This document shows positions 33,100 through 44,996 of a DNA stretch of 64,000 bases, one piece after another. The number at the start of each line of letters is the position of its first letter. The first letter of the stretch is position 1. The position numbers and the translations under genes are program-made. This DNA is from Oreohelix idahoensis (taxonomy: Eukaryota; Mollusca; Gastropoda; Stylommatophora; Oreohelicidae), in NCBI GenBank assembly GCA_024509875.1, contig JAMPIV010000285.1:124001-188000 (forward strand), written 5' to 3'. The notes beneath the pieces were generated by a model. The model was not told the origin of the DNA. It did not search any database and was given only the letters and a program-made list of their open reading frames with translations.

Positions 33100-33900
33100 T
33101 GAGATAAGGATCCCTCTTGTCACCATTTCTCCTTTCACTGGTTATTGACTGTATTATGAAAAAAAATCAACAGAAATGGAATTTAACAGACTGACAAAAC
33201 AGCTTGACCAACTAGATTTTGCTGACGATCTGACTGTTCTGTGTCCCATAGCCATAACCAGATGCACGATAAAATGAGAATATTTAATAAGAGGTCACAG
33301 CTATTAGGTTTGAAAATACAAAGATTATGAGAATATGTGCAACTTATGATGACCAGATTGCACTGGAAAATACATCCCCACAAAGTGTGGAATCACATGT
33401 ATATCTTGGCAACAATGTAGAAAAGGTCGGAGAAACAGATAATGATATCAGAATAAGAATACAAATGCAAGGGAAGCGTTCATTAAATTGGAAAATATAC
33501 TGAAATGAAAATAAATCCAATCCAATACAAAGATAAGAATCTTAAATATCAAGTCAGTCATATTGTATGCCTACGAAACATGGAGAACAACCAAGAAGTT
33601 ACAGACTTTCATAAATGAGTGCTCTTGCTGAATAAAAGGATTGAAATGGTACAACAATATCACCAATGAGGAACTGTTGACAAGACATATTTGTGAAAAG
33701 AAAGAAAAAAGTCAACAAAACAAACACCAGGGGAACAGAAGGTGAGGAAAAGATGCTGGCATTGAGTTGGATACACATTAAGAAAACGAGTTGATAGCAT
33801 TGCAAGGCAGTCTCTTTTCTGGAATTCCAAGAGTAAGAAAATGGAAATAAAGAAAAACTAACATAGAGAAGGGATAAAAAAGGCATGGAAAAATCTTGAA
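33100..33900 (+). mobile_element. LINE family N, old degenerate copy
   Basis: Retains, in shifting frames, the RT palm (caactagattttgctgacga: LDFADD), the VEKVGETDNDIRIRIQ region, ETWRTTKK and the basic C-terminus. Many stops. Confidence 0.75.
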
Positions 33901-33974
33901 CGTGTGCTCTACTCATACACACACTGAGAAACGAACTGGAAACACATATAAGAATGGTAAAGAAGACATGGCAA

Positions 33975-34345
33975 AAGTGAAGTAACAGGTGGTGCAAGAC
34001 AGGAGACTGTAGCTGGAAGTAATTGAAGTAATAGATGATGCATGACAAGAGAGTGTAGCTGGAAGTAATTGAAGTAATAGATGGTGCATAACATCAGAGT
34101 GTAACTGGAAGTAATTGAAGTAACAGGTGGTGCAAGACAGGAGACTGTAGCTGGAAGTAATTGAAGTAACAGGTGGTGCAAGACAGGAGACTGTAGCTGA
34201 ATGTAAATGAAGTAATAGATGGTGCATGACAAGAGACTGCAGCTGGAAGTAATTGAAGTAATAGATGATGCATGACAAGAGAGTGTAGCTGGAAGTAATT
34301 GAAGTAACAGATAAAGCAAGAATGTAGCTGGAAGTAATTGAAGTA
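33975..34345. repeat. Minisatellite array 1 (about 47-bp monomers)
   Basis: About eight imperfect monomers gaagtaatagatg(g/a)tgcatgacaagaga-g-gtagctggaagtaatt. The same monomer makes up the array at 37140-39370. Confidence 0.93.
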
Positions 34346-34790
34346 TTATGTAATGGAATTGCCTCCCCTGCTTTGCAGTAGTGATTCAACAGTGACCTAA
34401 ACTCAAGAGTATCTAATATGGGTCTTCAAAGGTGTCTGCCTTCACGCAAGATTGTTCTTGGCAGAGCTGTAGATAGAAGGATAATGATGCTTCTATCTCA
34501 AAGGAGTATTCATAAGATATTTCAGAAGTCAAGAACAATGCGGCATTGGGCAGGGCAATTGTTAACGTATTTCTGATCCGCCACCTTGTAATGAAGATTT
34601 ATGCAATGATTAAAGCTCGTTCAAGCCCCCACCCTGATTTACTCAGTGGAATTCATTTTATTATGGTATATCTCTGTTTAGAGTGTATTTAGTAAATTGA
34701 CTGAGACAAACATGCAGTACATTCAAAATGAATAAATCGACGTTAAATTTGTATATTTACAAATAACAGATTTAATAATCACTTAGGTTT
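34346..34790. other. Sequence between minisatellite and SINE, nothing recognised
   Basis: Mixed composition; short + strand frames only. Confidence 0.45.
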
Positions 34791-34802
34791 TAACAAGGTT
34801 TT

Positions 34803-35121
34803 TCTTCTTCTTCTTCTTCTTCTTTTTTCATCCTGAAAAGAATGTTGGTTGCGTTGTGTCACCGTTTACAGCGAAGCTGCGATATTTGCGCCTTTCGGCC
34901 CTACACATCCGACTTCTGCACTGCATTTTTTGGGATTGGGTTTGCCTACCCTCTTCGATCCCTACTCTCTCGGCCAGACTACAGAGATGCAGCCTGTTTC
35001 CAGAACCACCACTTGGAGGTGGAGTATGGTCTTGGTCAGCTCTGGTTCGCTGACCCTAACGCAAGCAGTCTAGCTATGAGTCGCTGACTGCATTAATCTC
35101 TTTTGCTGTGTCTTCGGCCCC
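34803..35121 (-). mobile_element. 319-bp SINE-like retroposon with 12-bp target duplication
   Basis: In minus orientation it begins ggggccgaagacacagcaaa and ends in (gaa)n. Direct repeats taacaaggtttt at 34791-34802 and 35122-35133 bound it. No A/B box is obvious at the head. An older relative lies at 32685-32945. Confidence 0.82.
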
Positions 35122-35133
35122 TAACAAGGTTTT

Positions 35134-37139
35134 AAAAAATGAATAATTATTTATCAGAAAATTATCATCACTGTGAGATATAATGGTAGTTTGTAAAGGA
35201 GGTCTCTTGGCAGCTTTTGTGTGTTACTTAGCTGTCAGTGATGGTTCTGCTTCTTCTGATGTTTTGGTTCTTGGTAGACTGGATCGCTGATCCCGCTCAT
35301 CGCTGGTCAAGGTTGTAGGGGGCAGCACGTTCCCAGGAGTGTTAGGGAGTGTCTACGAAGTTGGTCCCTTGTCTTAAAGCCCCTTCTGATGATGGTTTCT
35401 ACGGTCGACTTCAGGCCACTTGTACCCTTCTTATTCCAGAGATAGTACTCTCAACTGGTACCACCAGCTAGTATGGTAAAAGAAGAGAAATGAATACCCT
35501 CTGAGTATTGAGTTTCCCAACACATACTTATGTGTCCCCATCTTCCTATTCCACCATCCCATCTACCTTAGATTTTTACCCCCGATGAGAATTAAGCTTA
35601 ATCCCTCAAGAGAAGGCTTTCTTTACATTTAAATTGAATAGCTTTATATTTACTTTACATTCAAGTGAAAAGGTTAATAGTATAGATAGAATATATTTAC
35701 ATTTACATCTACACTGGTTGAAAAATGTTCACAATATAGATTGAATAGTTGAAAAGCTTGAAAACTTTCATTATTTTTAAAGTGAATATGTTTACATAGA
35801 CATTTACATTGGTTTGTAAATGTAAATATTATAATTAGAATGTACATCATTTCTTTCATCTTTCCATCCCTGCTCCATATGGAACTTGGGACTACCTATG
35901 CTTTTTAGTTCTCTTTAAGAAACTAGCGATAAAGCAGTCACCAGCCCTTGCAGTGGTGGTTCAAGAAATCATTCTGTATGCTCAGGTTGCCAGCCTCAAG
36001 TGACTTGGACATCCACTAGCAATTTTCGCATATTAATATTCACGTGGCAATATATACATATTAGTTCACATGTTAGTAATGAAAAGTATAGAATGTAAAA
36101 TGTACAACTTACGCCAATCTTGGCCCACAGCCTGTTTGCTCAGAGAAATAGGTTAAGGCACTAGAAGATTCCTTTTACACGTGTTCTTTTGGGTCATTAC
36201 TTTAACAACAAGTTCCCACTTTGACTCTGTGTTCCAGATTCCTCATATTCTCGTTTTCCTTGTTAAAATGGTAGAGTTTATTCTGGGCTCTGAAGTCCTC
36301 AAAAATTTCTCAAACAATGCTCCGGTCCGATTTACGAATCTTGTTTCTAGTCTTAGCTCTGGCAGTCTGGTTGTCGTCTTGGCAAGCGATTCTCACAGTG
36401 TTCTAATCTGGCTAACGTGTCAGATTATATGGCCCTTTGCCTCTCCCGCAGTTGTTTGTTACGATTTAGGCAGGGTCCAATCAGGAATTTGGTGGTTCCT
36501 CTATTTCAAACCCCCGCCAATCGTTTCAAAACTGCATATTTAAGTGGGGTAATTCAAAATTATTCTGACATGGAAAATTCTGTGCTTGATGCAAAAGGTC
36601 TCGTCTCCCATATATGGAAGTGACAAGTCCGTACACTCGTTCGACAATGTGTTTCTCGTGTAACTTCTTACTTTCCTCTAAAGTATTGTCTTTGAAACAG
36701 GTGGACAGTAAATGGTGATGTCATTCATGTCTGTCCAAAATGTGTTGCACAGACAAGTAATCTCTCTATCCGTCGCTTGCGCAAACAAAATTCATCTCTT
36801 TACCATCTTGGCAAGTGCGACATGTTCGCCTTATCAGTGCTTAACCAAAGTCGTTGGGGAGATTTTAGTGTTAATCTGTAGTCTGATGTCGGCCACACCC
36901 GAGATGAACCAACATGATTGTCGGTTAATATTATCTCATCCGTTTCTTTCCCAGCAGGGAGGAACGGGCAACCAAACAGACTTATCACTGAGAGGAGTTT
37001 AAGAATGTTTGAAAATACACAATATCTGCTACATAGCAGAGACAGAAAGAAGTGCCGACCAATGAAAAGCACGTAGTTAGTCAGTACAACAACTGTCACA
37101 GAATACGGCCATAGTGAAGAAGAGATCGATCCACAATTA
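35134..37139. other. 2-kb unassigned stretch between minisatellite arrays
   Basis: No exon or RASGRF-like text. On the minus strand at 36170-36560 there is a broken frame with ETRFVNRTGALFEKFLRTSE and RTCRTCQDGKEMNFVC (about 36830); both could be retroelement relics but were not identified. Confidence 0.35.
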
Positions 37140-37975
37140 TGTGACATAATAGATGGTACAAAACAGGAGAGTGTCTGGAAGTAATTGAAGAAATAGGTGG
37201 TGCATGACAGGAGAGAGTAGCTGAAAGTAAGTGAAGTAATAGATGGTGCATGACAGGAGAGTGTAGCTGAAAGTAAGTGAAGTAATAGATGGTGCATGAC
37301 AGGAGAGTGTAGCTGGAAGTAATTGAAGTAACAGATAAAGCAAGAGTGTAGCTGGAAGTAATTGAAGAAATAGATGGTGCATGACAGTAGAGAGTAGCTG
37401 GAAGTAAGAGAAGTAAAAGATGGTGCATGACAGGATAGTGTAGCTGAAAGTAAGTGAAGTAATAGATGGAGCATGACAGGAGAGTGTAGCTGGAAGTAAT
37501 TGAAATAACAGATAAAGCAAAAGTGTAGCTGTAAGTAATTGAAGTAATAGATGGTGCAGGACAGGAAAGTGTCTGGAAGTAATTGAAGTAATAAATGGTG
37601 CATGACATGAGAGTGTAGCTGGAAGTAATAGATGGTGCATGACATCAGAGTGTAGCTGGAGGTAATTGAAGTAATAGATGGTGCATCAGAAGAGAATGTA
37701 GCAGGAAGTAATTGAAGTAATACATGGTGCATGACATGAGAGTGTAGCTGGAAGTAATTGAAGTAATAGATGGTGTATGACATCAGAGTGTAGCTGGAAG
37801 TAATTGAAGTAATAGATGGTGCATGACAAGAGAATGTAGCTGGAAGTAATTGAAGTAACATAAAGCAAGAGTGTAGCTGGAAGTAATTGAAGTAAAAGAT
37901 GGTACATGACAGGAGAGTGTAGCTGGAAGAATTGAAGTAATAGATGGTGCATGACAGGAAAGTGTCTGAAAGTAT

Positions 37976-38240
37976 AAAGGATCCCGTTACACGCCCATTG
38001 AGGCATATTGGGAATATGGTGTTAGGCCCATATTTTCTTGACCGTCGGCACACTAGGGGTGATGTGGTCAGCATCATGCCGGCCACCTTATCCTTCCCAG
38101 AAGTTGCTCTGATACCCATTTGGAGCTAGGTCGACCCAGGAGCCGTTTGTGCCCTAAATAAATCCCACGTCATCTGGGGATCGAACCATAGACCACTGCG
38201 CTAGGAATCCAGTGCACTAACCACTGTGCTACCGGGCTCC
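37976..38240 (-). mobile_element. SINE family A nested in the minisatellite
   Basis: ggatcccgttacacgcccat to ctaaccactgtgctaccggg, full-length in minus orientation, with minisatellite monomers on both sides. Confidence 0.88.
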
Positions 38241-39009
38241 ATATTCTCCAAATTCTGGAAGTAATTGAAGTAATAAATGGTGCATGACATTAGAGTGTAG
38301 CTGGAAGTAATTGAAGTAACAGATAAAGCAAGAGTGTAGCTGGAAGTAATTGAAGTAAAAGATGGTTTATGACAGGAGAGTGTAGCTGGAAGTAATTGAA
38401 ATAACAGATAAAGCAAGAGTGTAGCTTGAAGTAATTGAAGTAATATACGGTGCATAACAGGAGAATGTAGCTGGAAGAATTGAAGTAATAGATGTGCATG
38501 ACAGGAAAGTGTCTGGAAGTAATTGAAGTAATAAATGGTGCATGACAAGAGAGTGTAGCTGGAAGTAATTGAAGTAACAGATAAAGCAAAAGTGTAGCTG
38601 GAAGTAATTGAGGTAATAGATGGTGCATGATAGAAGAGTGTAGCTGAAAGTAATTGAAGTAATAGATGGTGCATGACAGGATAGTGTAGCTGAAAGTAAG
38701 TGAAGTAATAGATGGTGCATGATAGAAGAGTGTAGCTGAAAGTAATTGAAGTAATAGATGGTGCATGACAGGAGAGTGTCTGGAAGTAATTGAAGAAATA
38801 GATGGTGCATGACAGGAGAGTGTAGCTGGATGTAATTGAAGTAATAGATGGTGCATGACAGGAGAGTGTAGCTGGAAGTAATTAAAGTAACAGATATAGC
38901 AAGAGTGTAGCTGAAAGCAATTGAAGTAATTAATGGTGCATGACAGGAGAGAGTAGCTGGAAGTAATTGAAGTAATAGACGGGGCAACACTGGAGAGGGG
39001 AGCTCGAAA

Positions 39010-39370
39010 TAATAGAAGTAACAGATAAAGCAATAGTGTATGTGGAAGTAATTGAAGTAACAGATAAAGCATTAGTGTATGTGGAAGTAATTGAAGTAAC
39101 AGATAAAGCAATAGTGTATGTGGAAGTAATTGAAGTAACAGATAAAGCAATAGTGTATGTGGAAGTAATTGAAGTAACAGATAAAGCAATAGTGTATGTG
39201 GAAGTAATTGAAGTAACAGATAAAGCAATAGTGTATGTGGAAGTAATTGAAGTAACAGATAAAGCAATAGTGTATGTGGAAGTAATTGAAGTAACAGATA
39301 AAGCAATAGTGTATGTGGAAGTAATTGAAGTAACAGATAAAGCAATAGTGTATGTGGAAGTAATTGAAGT
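39010..39370. repeat. Homogeneous 39-bp sub-array
   Basis: Nine near-identical 39-bp units (tgtatgtggaagtaattgaa gtaacagataaagcaatag), far more uniform than the rest of the array. As 39 is divisible by three, the unit is open in frame (VYVEVIEVTDKAI repeated), which is a by-product of the period. Confidence 0.95.
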
Positions 39371-39462
39371 CCCATGTTAAACAGGAGGATGAAAGTCAAA
39401 GAAGAATATTTCTGGTCTTTTTGGTAGTTGCCTTGCCCTTTGCCTTAAAGGTAACGGAAGCA

Positions 39463-39705
39463 GATATTGTAGACGGGGAGTGAAGTGTAAGAGACTACTA
39501 TACTAGGTCCAGCATCGAGAGGTGGGATGATCAGTTCCCTTCCTCGCTGCCTTTTCCTTCCCTAACTCAAGAAAACCCAAGAGCAAAGTCAACCATTAAC
39601 AGCTCGGTAGACTGGAGCATGTCGACACCGTGATTCGTACCTGGCACCTTTGCCGCGAGAGACCAGTGCTCCAACCATTCTGTCAGTCGGACGTTCACCT
39701 TTGCC
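39463..39705 (-). mobile_element. SINE family C, complete copy
   Basis: In minus orientation: head gacagaatggttggagcact, ggtctctcgcggcaaaggtg, B-box-like gtacgaatcacgg, body ttgagttagggaaggaaaag, end tcactccccgtctacaatat. It has the best tRNA-like head of the three copies. Confidence 0.8.
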
Positions 39706-40489
39706 CTGGTAAGAGATGATACTACCTATTTTCACGTACCCCATAACTGGTCATATACCCATCTGACTTTAAAGTAAAGTTCCTTGTACGTGTTTTCTGT
39801 TAAAAGTGGTATGGAGGTACACTCAGTTTTACTTATCAATATCTACACTGCTGACTGGCCAGGTACTTTTGCCTCAAGTTCTCTTCTCTGTGTGTTTTTC
39901 TCCGCCTACCTCTGCGTTCAGAGTACGAAGGTTCCTGATGCCAGTCCTAGAAGTTTTCCTAGACGAAAAAAAAAGGTTTGTCGGCAACCCAGACTCCTTT
40001 CGCCTTTCTCTGTGTCGCCTCGTGAGCCTCCTTTCCAGAGGACCTTCTGTCTTCGGCAGAGTTGATTTATATTCTGTATTTGGCTTATCCATATTGCTTG
40101 TTGAAGTTTTTATAGTAAATATTTTTACATGATGGGGTAATCAGCCCCATGCCCAACCCTTATTAGTCGCTTTTTACGACTCACCTGGTAGGGTACTGTG
40201 TTACTTTTCTTTGCTTCCCTTTCGGGCCCCGGTAACACACGGGTGGGGTCTGCTACAGTTGAGTTTTTGGTTTGGTTTTTGAAACCCGCAATTGAAAACG
40301 GGTGCTTTTTGTGTGCAAGGGATACCCCGTTCAACCCCATGTGGGTTATAATTTACAGTTGAGTTCCTTTTGTTGTCATTCTTTATAAGATACAGTTGTT
40401 CTATTCTGGATACCCCGCTCTGTTGACTGCGGGTCCGGGAACAACATAAATAGATGTTTTTAATTACGATGCAGTATGTTTGTTTACCG
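39706..40489. other. Unassigned stretch, possible diverged retroposon
   Basis: gccccatgcccaacccttattagtcgc (40148-40175) is reminiscent of the middle of repeat D, and a gggttataattt block also occurs at 17959. No coding sequence was recognised. Confidence 0.35.
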
Positions 40490-40496
40490 GCGTGTC

Positions 40497-40690
40497 CGCA
40501 CAAGGCGACTAATATGAGGTTGTACATGAGGCTAGCAACCTCATTCACATAAAAACACATTGCTACATAAACCGTACCGGTACTGTAAGAATATGTGAAT
40601 GCTTGGTATGGAATTCCTTCAACGGGACCAGCTACAGTGGTGGCTCTATGCTCCGGAAGGAGCTTCAAGGAAAATAATGCTGATGAAGTT
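40497..40690 (+). repeat. Repeat D copy
   Basis: caaggcgactaatatgaggt, aggctagcaacctcattcac, cagctacagtggtggctcta, then aaaataatgctgatgaag. The 5' head is lacking. Confidence 0.75.
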
Positions 40691-40715
40691 ATTTGTTTGC
40701 TATCTTCTGTTTCTT

Positions 40716-40990
40716 TGGGAGCCGTGGTAGCGCAGTGGTTAGTGCACTGGCTTCCTAGCTCGGTGGTCCATGGTTCGATCCCCGGTTGAGGTGGGATATT
40801 TTTAGACCGGAAACGGCTCCGATGTCGACCCAGCCTCATGAATTGGGTACCAGAACAACTCTGGGAAGGTTCAGGCGGCCGGCGTGGTGCTGACCACTTC
40901 ACCGCCTAGTGTGCCAATGGTAAAGAAAATACGGGCCTAACACCATATTCCCAAAATGCCTCAATTGGCGCGTAACGGGATCCTTTCCGT
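40716..40990 (+). mobile_element. SINE family A, complete copy
   Basis: gggagccgtggtagcgcagt head with A box, ggttcgatccccgg B box, taacgggatcctttccg end; about 275 bp. Confidence 0.88.
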
Positions 40991-41263
40991 TTCTTCAGTG
41001 TGACGGTGTAATTTCTTACCACCTTTCCCCATTTTACGCCCTCACCTGACCTCAAGGAAATGTTAGAAGATGAATTTCAGAAAGTGAAAAAGTCAAGAAG
41101 GATAGTAGTAAAGTAAATACTAGAGACATTTAGTGACGTATTTCATCCAACATCCACGTTTATTTCTGCTAACCTGTTAAATAAGATGTGAACATAGTGG
41201 GTTATTACCAGTGACTACTGATTGTCAGCACCCTGTGGGCATAATATAGAAATAATGATGTTA

Positions 41264-41268
41264 CTTGA
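41264..41268. repeat. Target-site duplication of the LTR retrotransposon, left
   Basis: cttga immediately before the left LTR; the same five bases follow the right LTR at 50400-50404. Confidence 0.85.
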
Positions 41269-44046
41269 TGTGGTAAAGTGGGATGATATAAATATTTATA
41301 GGGGACTTAGTGTACTGACTGAGGTCAGCTGTGAAGGTATCTGTATCTAATAGGTGTAGTGTTTTACAGATAACCTTACTTGCTACCACATTTATACCTC
41401 AGTCAGAATTATTCTGGAATATTGTGATGACTACGTTGAATGTCTAGGGTTATGTAAATGATGTAGTGTAAGTCACAACAACAACAGACAGATAAACAAT
41501 TTAATTTATTCCACCACACTTGACAACACTGTGACACTCACACACATGTAACACTCTATAACTTACTTACTTACTTACTTAGTCGTTCCCCTTCTACCGT
41601 GAGGTGTAGAGGTTTGGAAGAGAGAGCGCCAGACCATTCTATCAGCTGTCTTCTTCCTGGCCTGGTTCCATTCTAGTCCTCGGTCCTTCAAAGATTGTCT
41701 AATGTTGTCCTCCCAGCGGACTCTGGGTCGTCCTGGAGGTCTGGATCCCTGGCTCTTTGTTTCCCATGCTTGTCGTGATAGCCGATCTTCTCCCATTCTG
41801 CAGACATGGCCAAACCATCTTAGTTGGGACTGTTCTATTTGGGTCTGCAGCGGATGGGATTTTAGGCCTTGACGGATCGTCTGGTTGCGGACCATGTCTC
41901 TTCTTGTTACTTCAACCACTTTCCTCAGATACCTCATTTCTGAGGTTTGGATCTGGCTTTTGTGGGTTGTAGTCATTGCCCACGACTCGCATCCATATGT
42001 CAAGACTAACACTCTATAAGACTATCTTAAATGAGTCACTGGTAAAGTTTCAAATATATATGTATTAATTACTTTCACTATTATCTATCCTGATTCAACT
42101 ACAAAGTGAATCAGGAATCACAATCAAATGTAATCACAATTTATATGTACAGAATTTATAAATATGAACTTTGTAGTGACATATTTTATTAATATTATCC
42201 TATGTGTGTCAGTTGTGTAGTAGTACTATGAGGTAATACTGGTTTTGTTTTTCAAGCTATGTTGTTATTTGTCATCATGACTTCAAGTGTTTGTTTATCT
42301 AGGAAATAGTATGGGGGAAAAGTTCACAGCAGAGGCTTAACTTTCGTGATGGCGGCAGGAAAAGACTCCTCTGCTCGATTGCTCCCCTGTGTTCTGGAGA
42401 CACCTCACTAGTCGCTATCTGGACCCAGGAGTATGCTGTCAGCCTCCAGATTCAGCAAAGCTCAGACCAGGTGCTGCTCAATAACTTTAGGACCACAGTC
42501 CCTGAAACAAGAAGGTTGTACCTCCTACTTCATAACTAATTTATAATCTATTTCCAGACTGAACACAATACATAACAAACACTGAGTTCAGAGCGGTAGT
42601 CCAACTGTCAGCTTCATCTGAAACAATTTACACCAGTATACTCCTCCCTAATGGTTACTACGCCTCTGCAATTCCAGCATTAGTTCTTTCTAGTCAATAA
42701 GATAGGTGTCAGTGTACTGTTTGGCAATTCCATGCAGTTTTACTTTTCTCCGACACCTTCTGTTCAGGTTGGAGCACTATATAGGCCTTGCCTCATGTTC
42801 GCTACTGAACCACACACATATACAGACATAAATTATCAATTTACATTCAATTTTCATTAAAAAGATATTGAATATATCAAGCTTACCACAATTCATGGAA
42901 TAATACACAGTTACGTTGACTGGCAATGAATATAGCACAATTTCGATCTGCCGATGTCCCAGGCTTTTATTTAGAAAAATATGCACTGGCGCTCAACGCA
43001 CTGGTTCTTTAGTAAGTTTATTTGAAAATGTGGTGCTGAACTAACGCTTCTAATTGACTATATTGGCGGGTCTAACCAATCGAGCCATGTTTACACAAGC
43101 GTTTGAAAAAAAAGTACCCTTCCTTCCGTCTCCCCTAACAACAAAAGATAGTATTTGTAGCCCGACTAATCATGTTTAGCCTTACATTTACTGCGCTCCA
43201 ATCAAATAGGATTTAACATGGGGACCTATTTCCCGTACAATGGTGGTGTCAAAATCTGCCACTGAGCGATTCTGATTTTGGTGTTGTCTGACACCCTCAC
43301 TATTTCTTTTGGCTATATTTTGTTAATTCCTAGACTATTTGCGTAACACTTAACATATTATTTGTCAGCAAGTCCTAAGGAACCCAACTATATAAATTTA
43401 ATGGGGCTAAGTGGCTGCGTTCAAAATATGCATTTTCTTCTAGGATAGTCGTGCTGTTGCCACCTCCTCACTTCCAAACTTTATGGTGTCTGGTGTACTG
43501 TCATGTTTTCAGACATAAAACAGTATAATGTCATATTTCCTAATAAGAATTTTGTAAGTTTTAAAACCTAACTCTCGTATGGGTAGTGTTTTTTATCACT
43601 GTCGATTTGAAAAAAGCTAGTGCTTGTGGCCTTACACGCGTGATGGTAGTAATTGTATAGCAAGACACGTGTTAGTGTGGCATGCGTTCCGGCTTTCAGC
43701 CCTCCCTTCTCTCTATCCTAATTCCATCTGTCTTTCGTTTATGGTAACTTAGTGTATAAAATGACATGAATGGAATATTAAATATAGGTCAGCTTGCGTA
43801 TCTCAAGGTTTTTCTTAGAAATGCAGTACACGTTTTATCGTAGAAAGCGTGTATGCTGCAGTAGGCTTTTACTATCAACGTGAAACGTTACAATTTGCAG
43901 ACGAAGTAGAAAACAAGGGGGATTTCGAGTACAGTCATTGTGACAGCACTGTTCTTTACCATTCTTCTTTCCTTTTATTGAAGTTATTTGTTAGGCTTTA
44001 CATTTACTTTTTAATTTATATATGTGGATTAGAATTTCACACGACA
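41269..44046 (-). repeat. Left LTR (3' LTR of the minus-strand element)
   Basis: Begins tgtggtaaagtgggatg and ends cacacgaca (TG...CA). It carries a nested 446-bp LINE fragment plus a 12-bp duplication. Relative to the right LTR it lacks about 88 bp after ggggaaaagttcacag; cacag stands at both deletion edges in the right LTR. Confidence 0.93.
41561..42006 (-). mobile_element. LINE family D3 fragment nested in the LTR, 12-bp target duplication
   Basis: Minus-strand ORF of 145 aa: MLVLTYGCESWAMTTTHKSQ, RWFGHVCRMGEDRLSRQAW, PPGRPRVRWEDNIRQSLKDR, then TADRMVWRSLFQ. The 3' end is (taag)n at 41561-41580. The duplication taacactctata is at 41549-41560 and 42007-42018; the right LTR shows the empty site (about 48271-48282). 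It is the only copy with an undisturbed C-terminal frame. Confidence 0.93.
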
Positions 44047-44066
44047 AATTCTCCCCACTTAAAACA
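44047..44066 (-). other. Polypurine tract of the LTR retrotransposon
   Basis: The minus strand reads aagtggggagaatt immediately before the 3' LTR start TGTCGTGTG, the position and composition of a plus-strand primer. Confidence 0.75.
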
Positions 44067-44116
44067 GACGTTATATGTCAGTCTATAATTCTATATACAC
44101 ATAGAGAAATTTATTA

Positions 44117-44540
44117 TTATTCCTGGGGTTTTGGGTGATTCTCATCACACGGATGGCGGCTTAAAAAATCCGCTCCCAGATTTGTTTTTCCACTTATATA
44201 CTCTATGCTAAACTCAAATGGCTGCATCAGTAATGACCAACGGAGTAATCTAGAATGTTCATGTCTAGCCTGCGCTAGAAACGACAAGGGTTTGTGATCC
44301 GTTTGCAACTTAAATGCCTTCCCATACAGATAAATATTGAATTTCTTTATCGCCCATATTACTGCAAGACATTCTTTTTCGCTAGTTGAGTAATTGGTTT
44401 CAGCTTTATTCAACTTTCTGCTAGCATATGCCACTGGGCTTAATTCCCCATCCAATGCATCTGATTTCTGTAGCAGAGTTGCACCTAACCCAATATTACT
44501 GGCATCTGTCCTTACTATGTTGTGGTCTCGGGGCTTTCTT
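44117..44540 (-). pseudogene. RNase H domain of the Gmr1-type element
   Basis: The minus strand reads IVRTDASNIGLGATLLQKSD, then LSPVAYASRKLNKAETNYST, SEKECLAVIWAIKKF, LQTDHKPLSFL and KTNLGADFLSRHPCDENH, a full Ty3/Gypsy RNase H with its D-E-D residues. It ends in a stop at 44117, only 70 bp from the LTR, so nothing follows RNase H; integrase is not in its usual Gypsy place. It is joined to RT by a gap where about 100 residues of RT thumb/connection are missing, with a frame change. Confidence 0.88.
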
Positions 44541-44996
44541 TGGTTTCTCTAAATTCTTGGGGTCAGGGGTCATGTTTCCCTGATGAACGGTGTGTCCCAA
44601 GAATTCCAATTCTTTACATCCAACGCAACATTTGGTTGGTCGGGCTGTTAAATTCGCTTCCCTAAGTCGATTAAACAGCATGTTCAGAGAGTCAATGTGT
44701 TCCTCAAATGTTTCTGTTGCTATAAGGATATCATCCATGAAATTTGTGATACATGGATTATTCAGAGGGTCCAATAATTTTCTCATCATTCTAGAGAAGA
44801 CACTAGGTGCATTCTTCAATCCAAATGGCAATCTGTTAAACTCATAGTGTCCTTCTGAGGTACTAAAAGCTAGGTATGGTCTAACCTCAGGCTTTACTGG
44901 AATCTGATAGTATCCTTTACTCAGATCCACTTTTGAGAAATATTTAGCTTTATTTAGCCTGGCAGTCAACTGATTTGTATCTGGCAATGGATCCAC
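44496..44996 (-). pseudogene. Reverse transcriptase (palm) of the Gmr1-type element
   Basis: DPLPDTNQLTARLNKAKYFS, KVDLSKGYYQIPVKPEVRPY, LPFGLKNAPSVFSRMM, the catalytic FMDDILIATETFEEHI, LREANLTARPTKC and ELEFLGHTVH. Both catalytic aspartates are present. The frame changes near 44996 from the upstream ORF and breaks off after PDPKNLEK, where the thumb should begin. Confidence 0.9.

Larger units (their letters stand above)
37140..39370. repeat. Minisatellite array 2: mixed 47-bp and 39-bp monomers
   Basis: About 40 monomers with two length types. The 47-bp type has tggtgcatgacaggagagtg; the 39-bp type replaces this with taaagcaagagtg. Both share gtagctggaagtaattgaag. Spacing of 47 bp was counted between 37232 and 37279. 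A family A SINE (37976-38240) is nested. Confidence 0.95.

Noticed and set aside
33975..34345. Regularly spaced repeats resembling a CRISPR array
   Set aside because: The repeats are directly tandem without unique spacers, and the context is eukaryotic with introns and retrotransposons.
36181..36543. 120-aa plus-strand ORF as a possible host exon
   Set aside because: No splice signals around it, no match to RASGRF text, and the opposite strand shows equally long broken frames.
39036..39380. Plus-strand 114-aa frame of nine 13-residue repeats
   Set aside because: It exists because the 39-bp period is divisible by three; it starts and stops with the array and changes frame where 47-bp monomers occur.
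36800..39399. Long minus-strand ORFs (439, 369, 207 aa) over the minisatellite
   Set aside because: They are low-complexity translations of the tandem repeat (repeated LLLYLLLQLLPHT-type text), occur in several frames, and have no start context or splice support.
42777..42986. 69-aa minus-strand ORF identical in both LTRs (also 49130-49339)
   Set aside because: Identity is explained by LTR duplication; no domain and no coding evidence.
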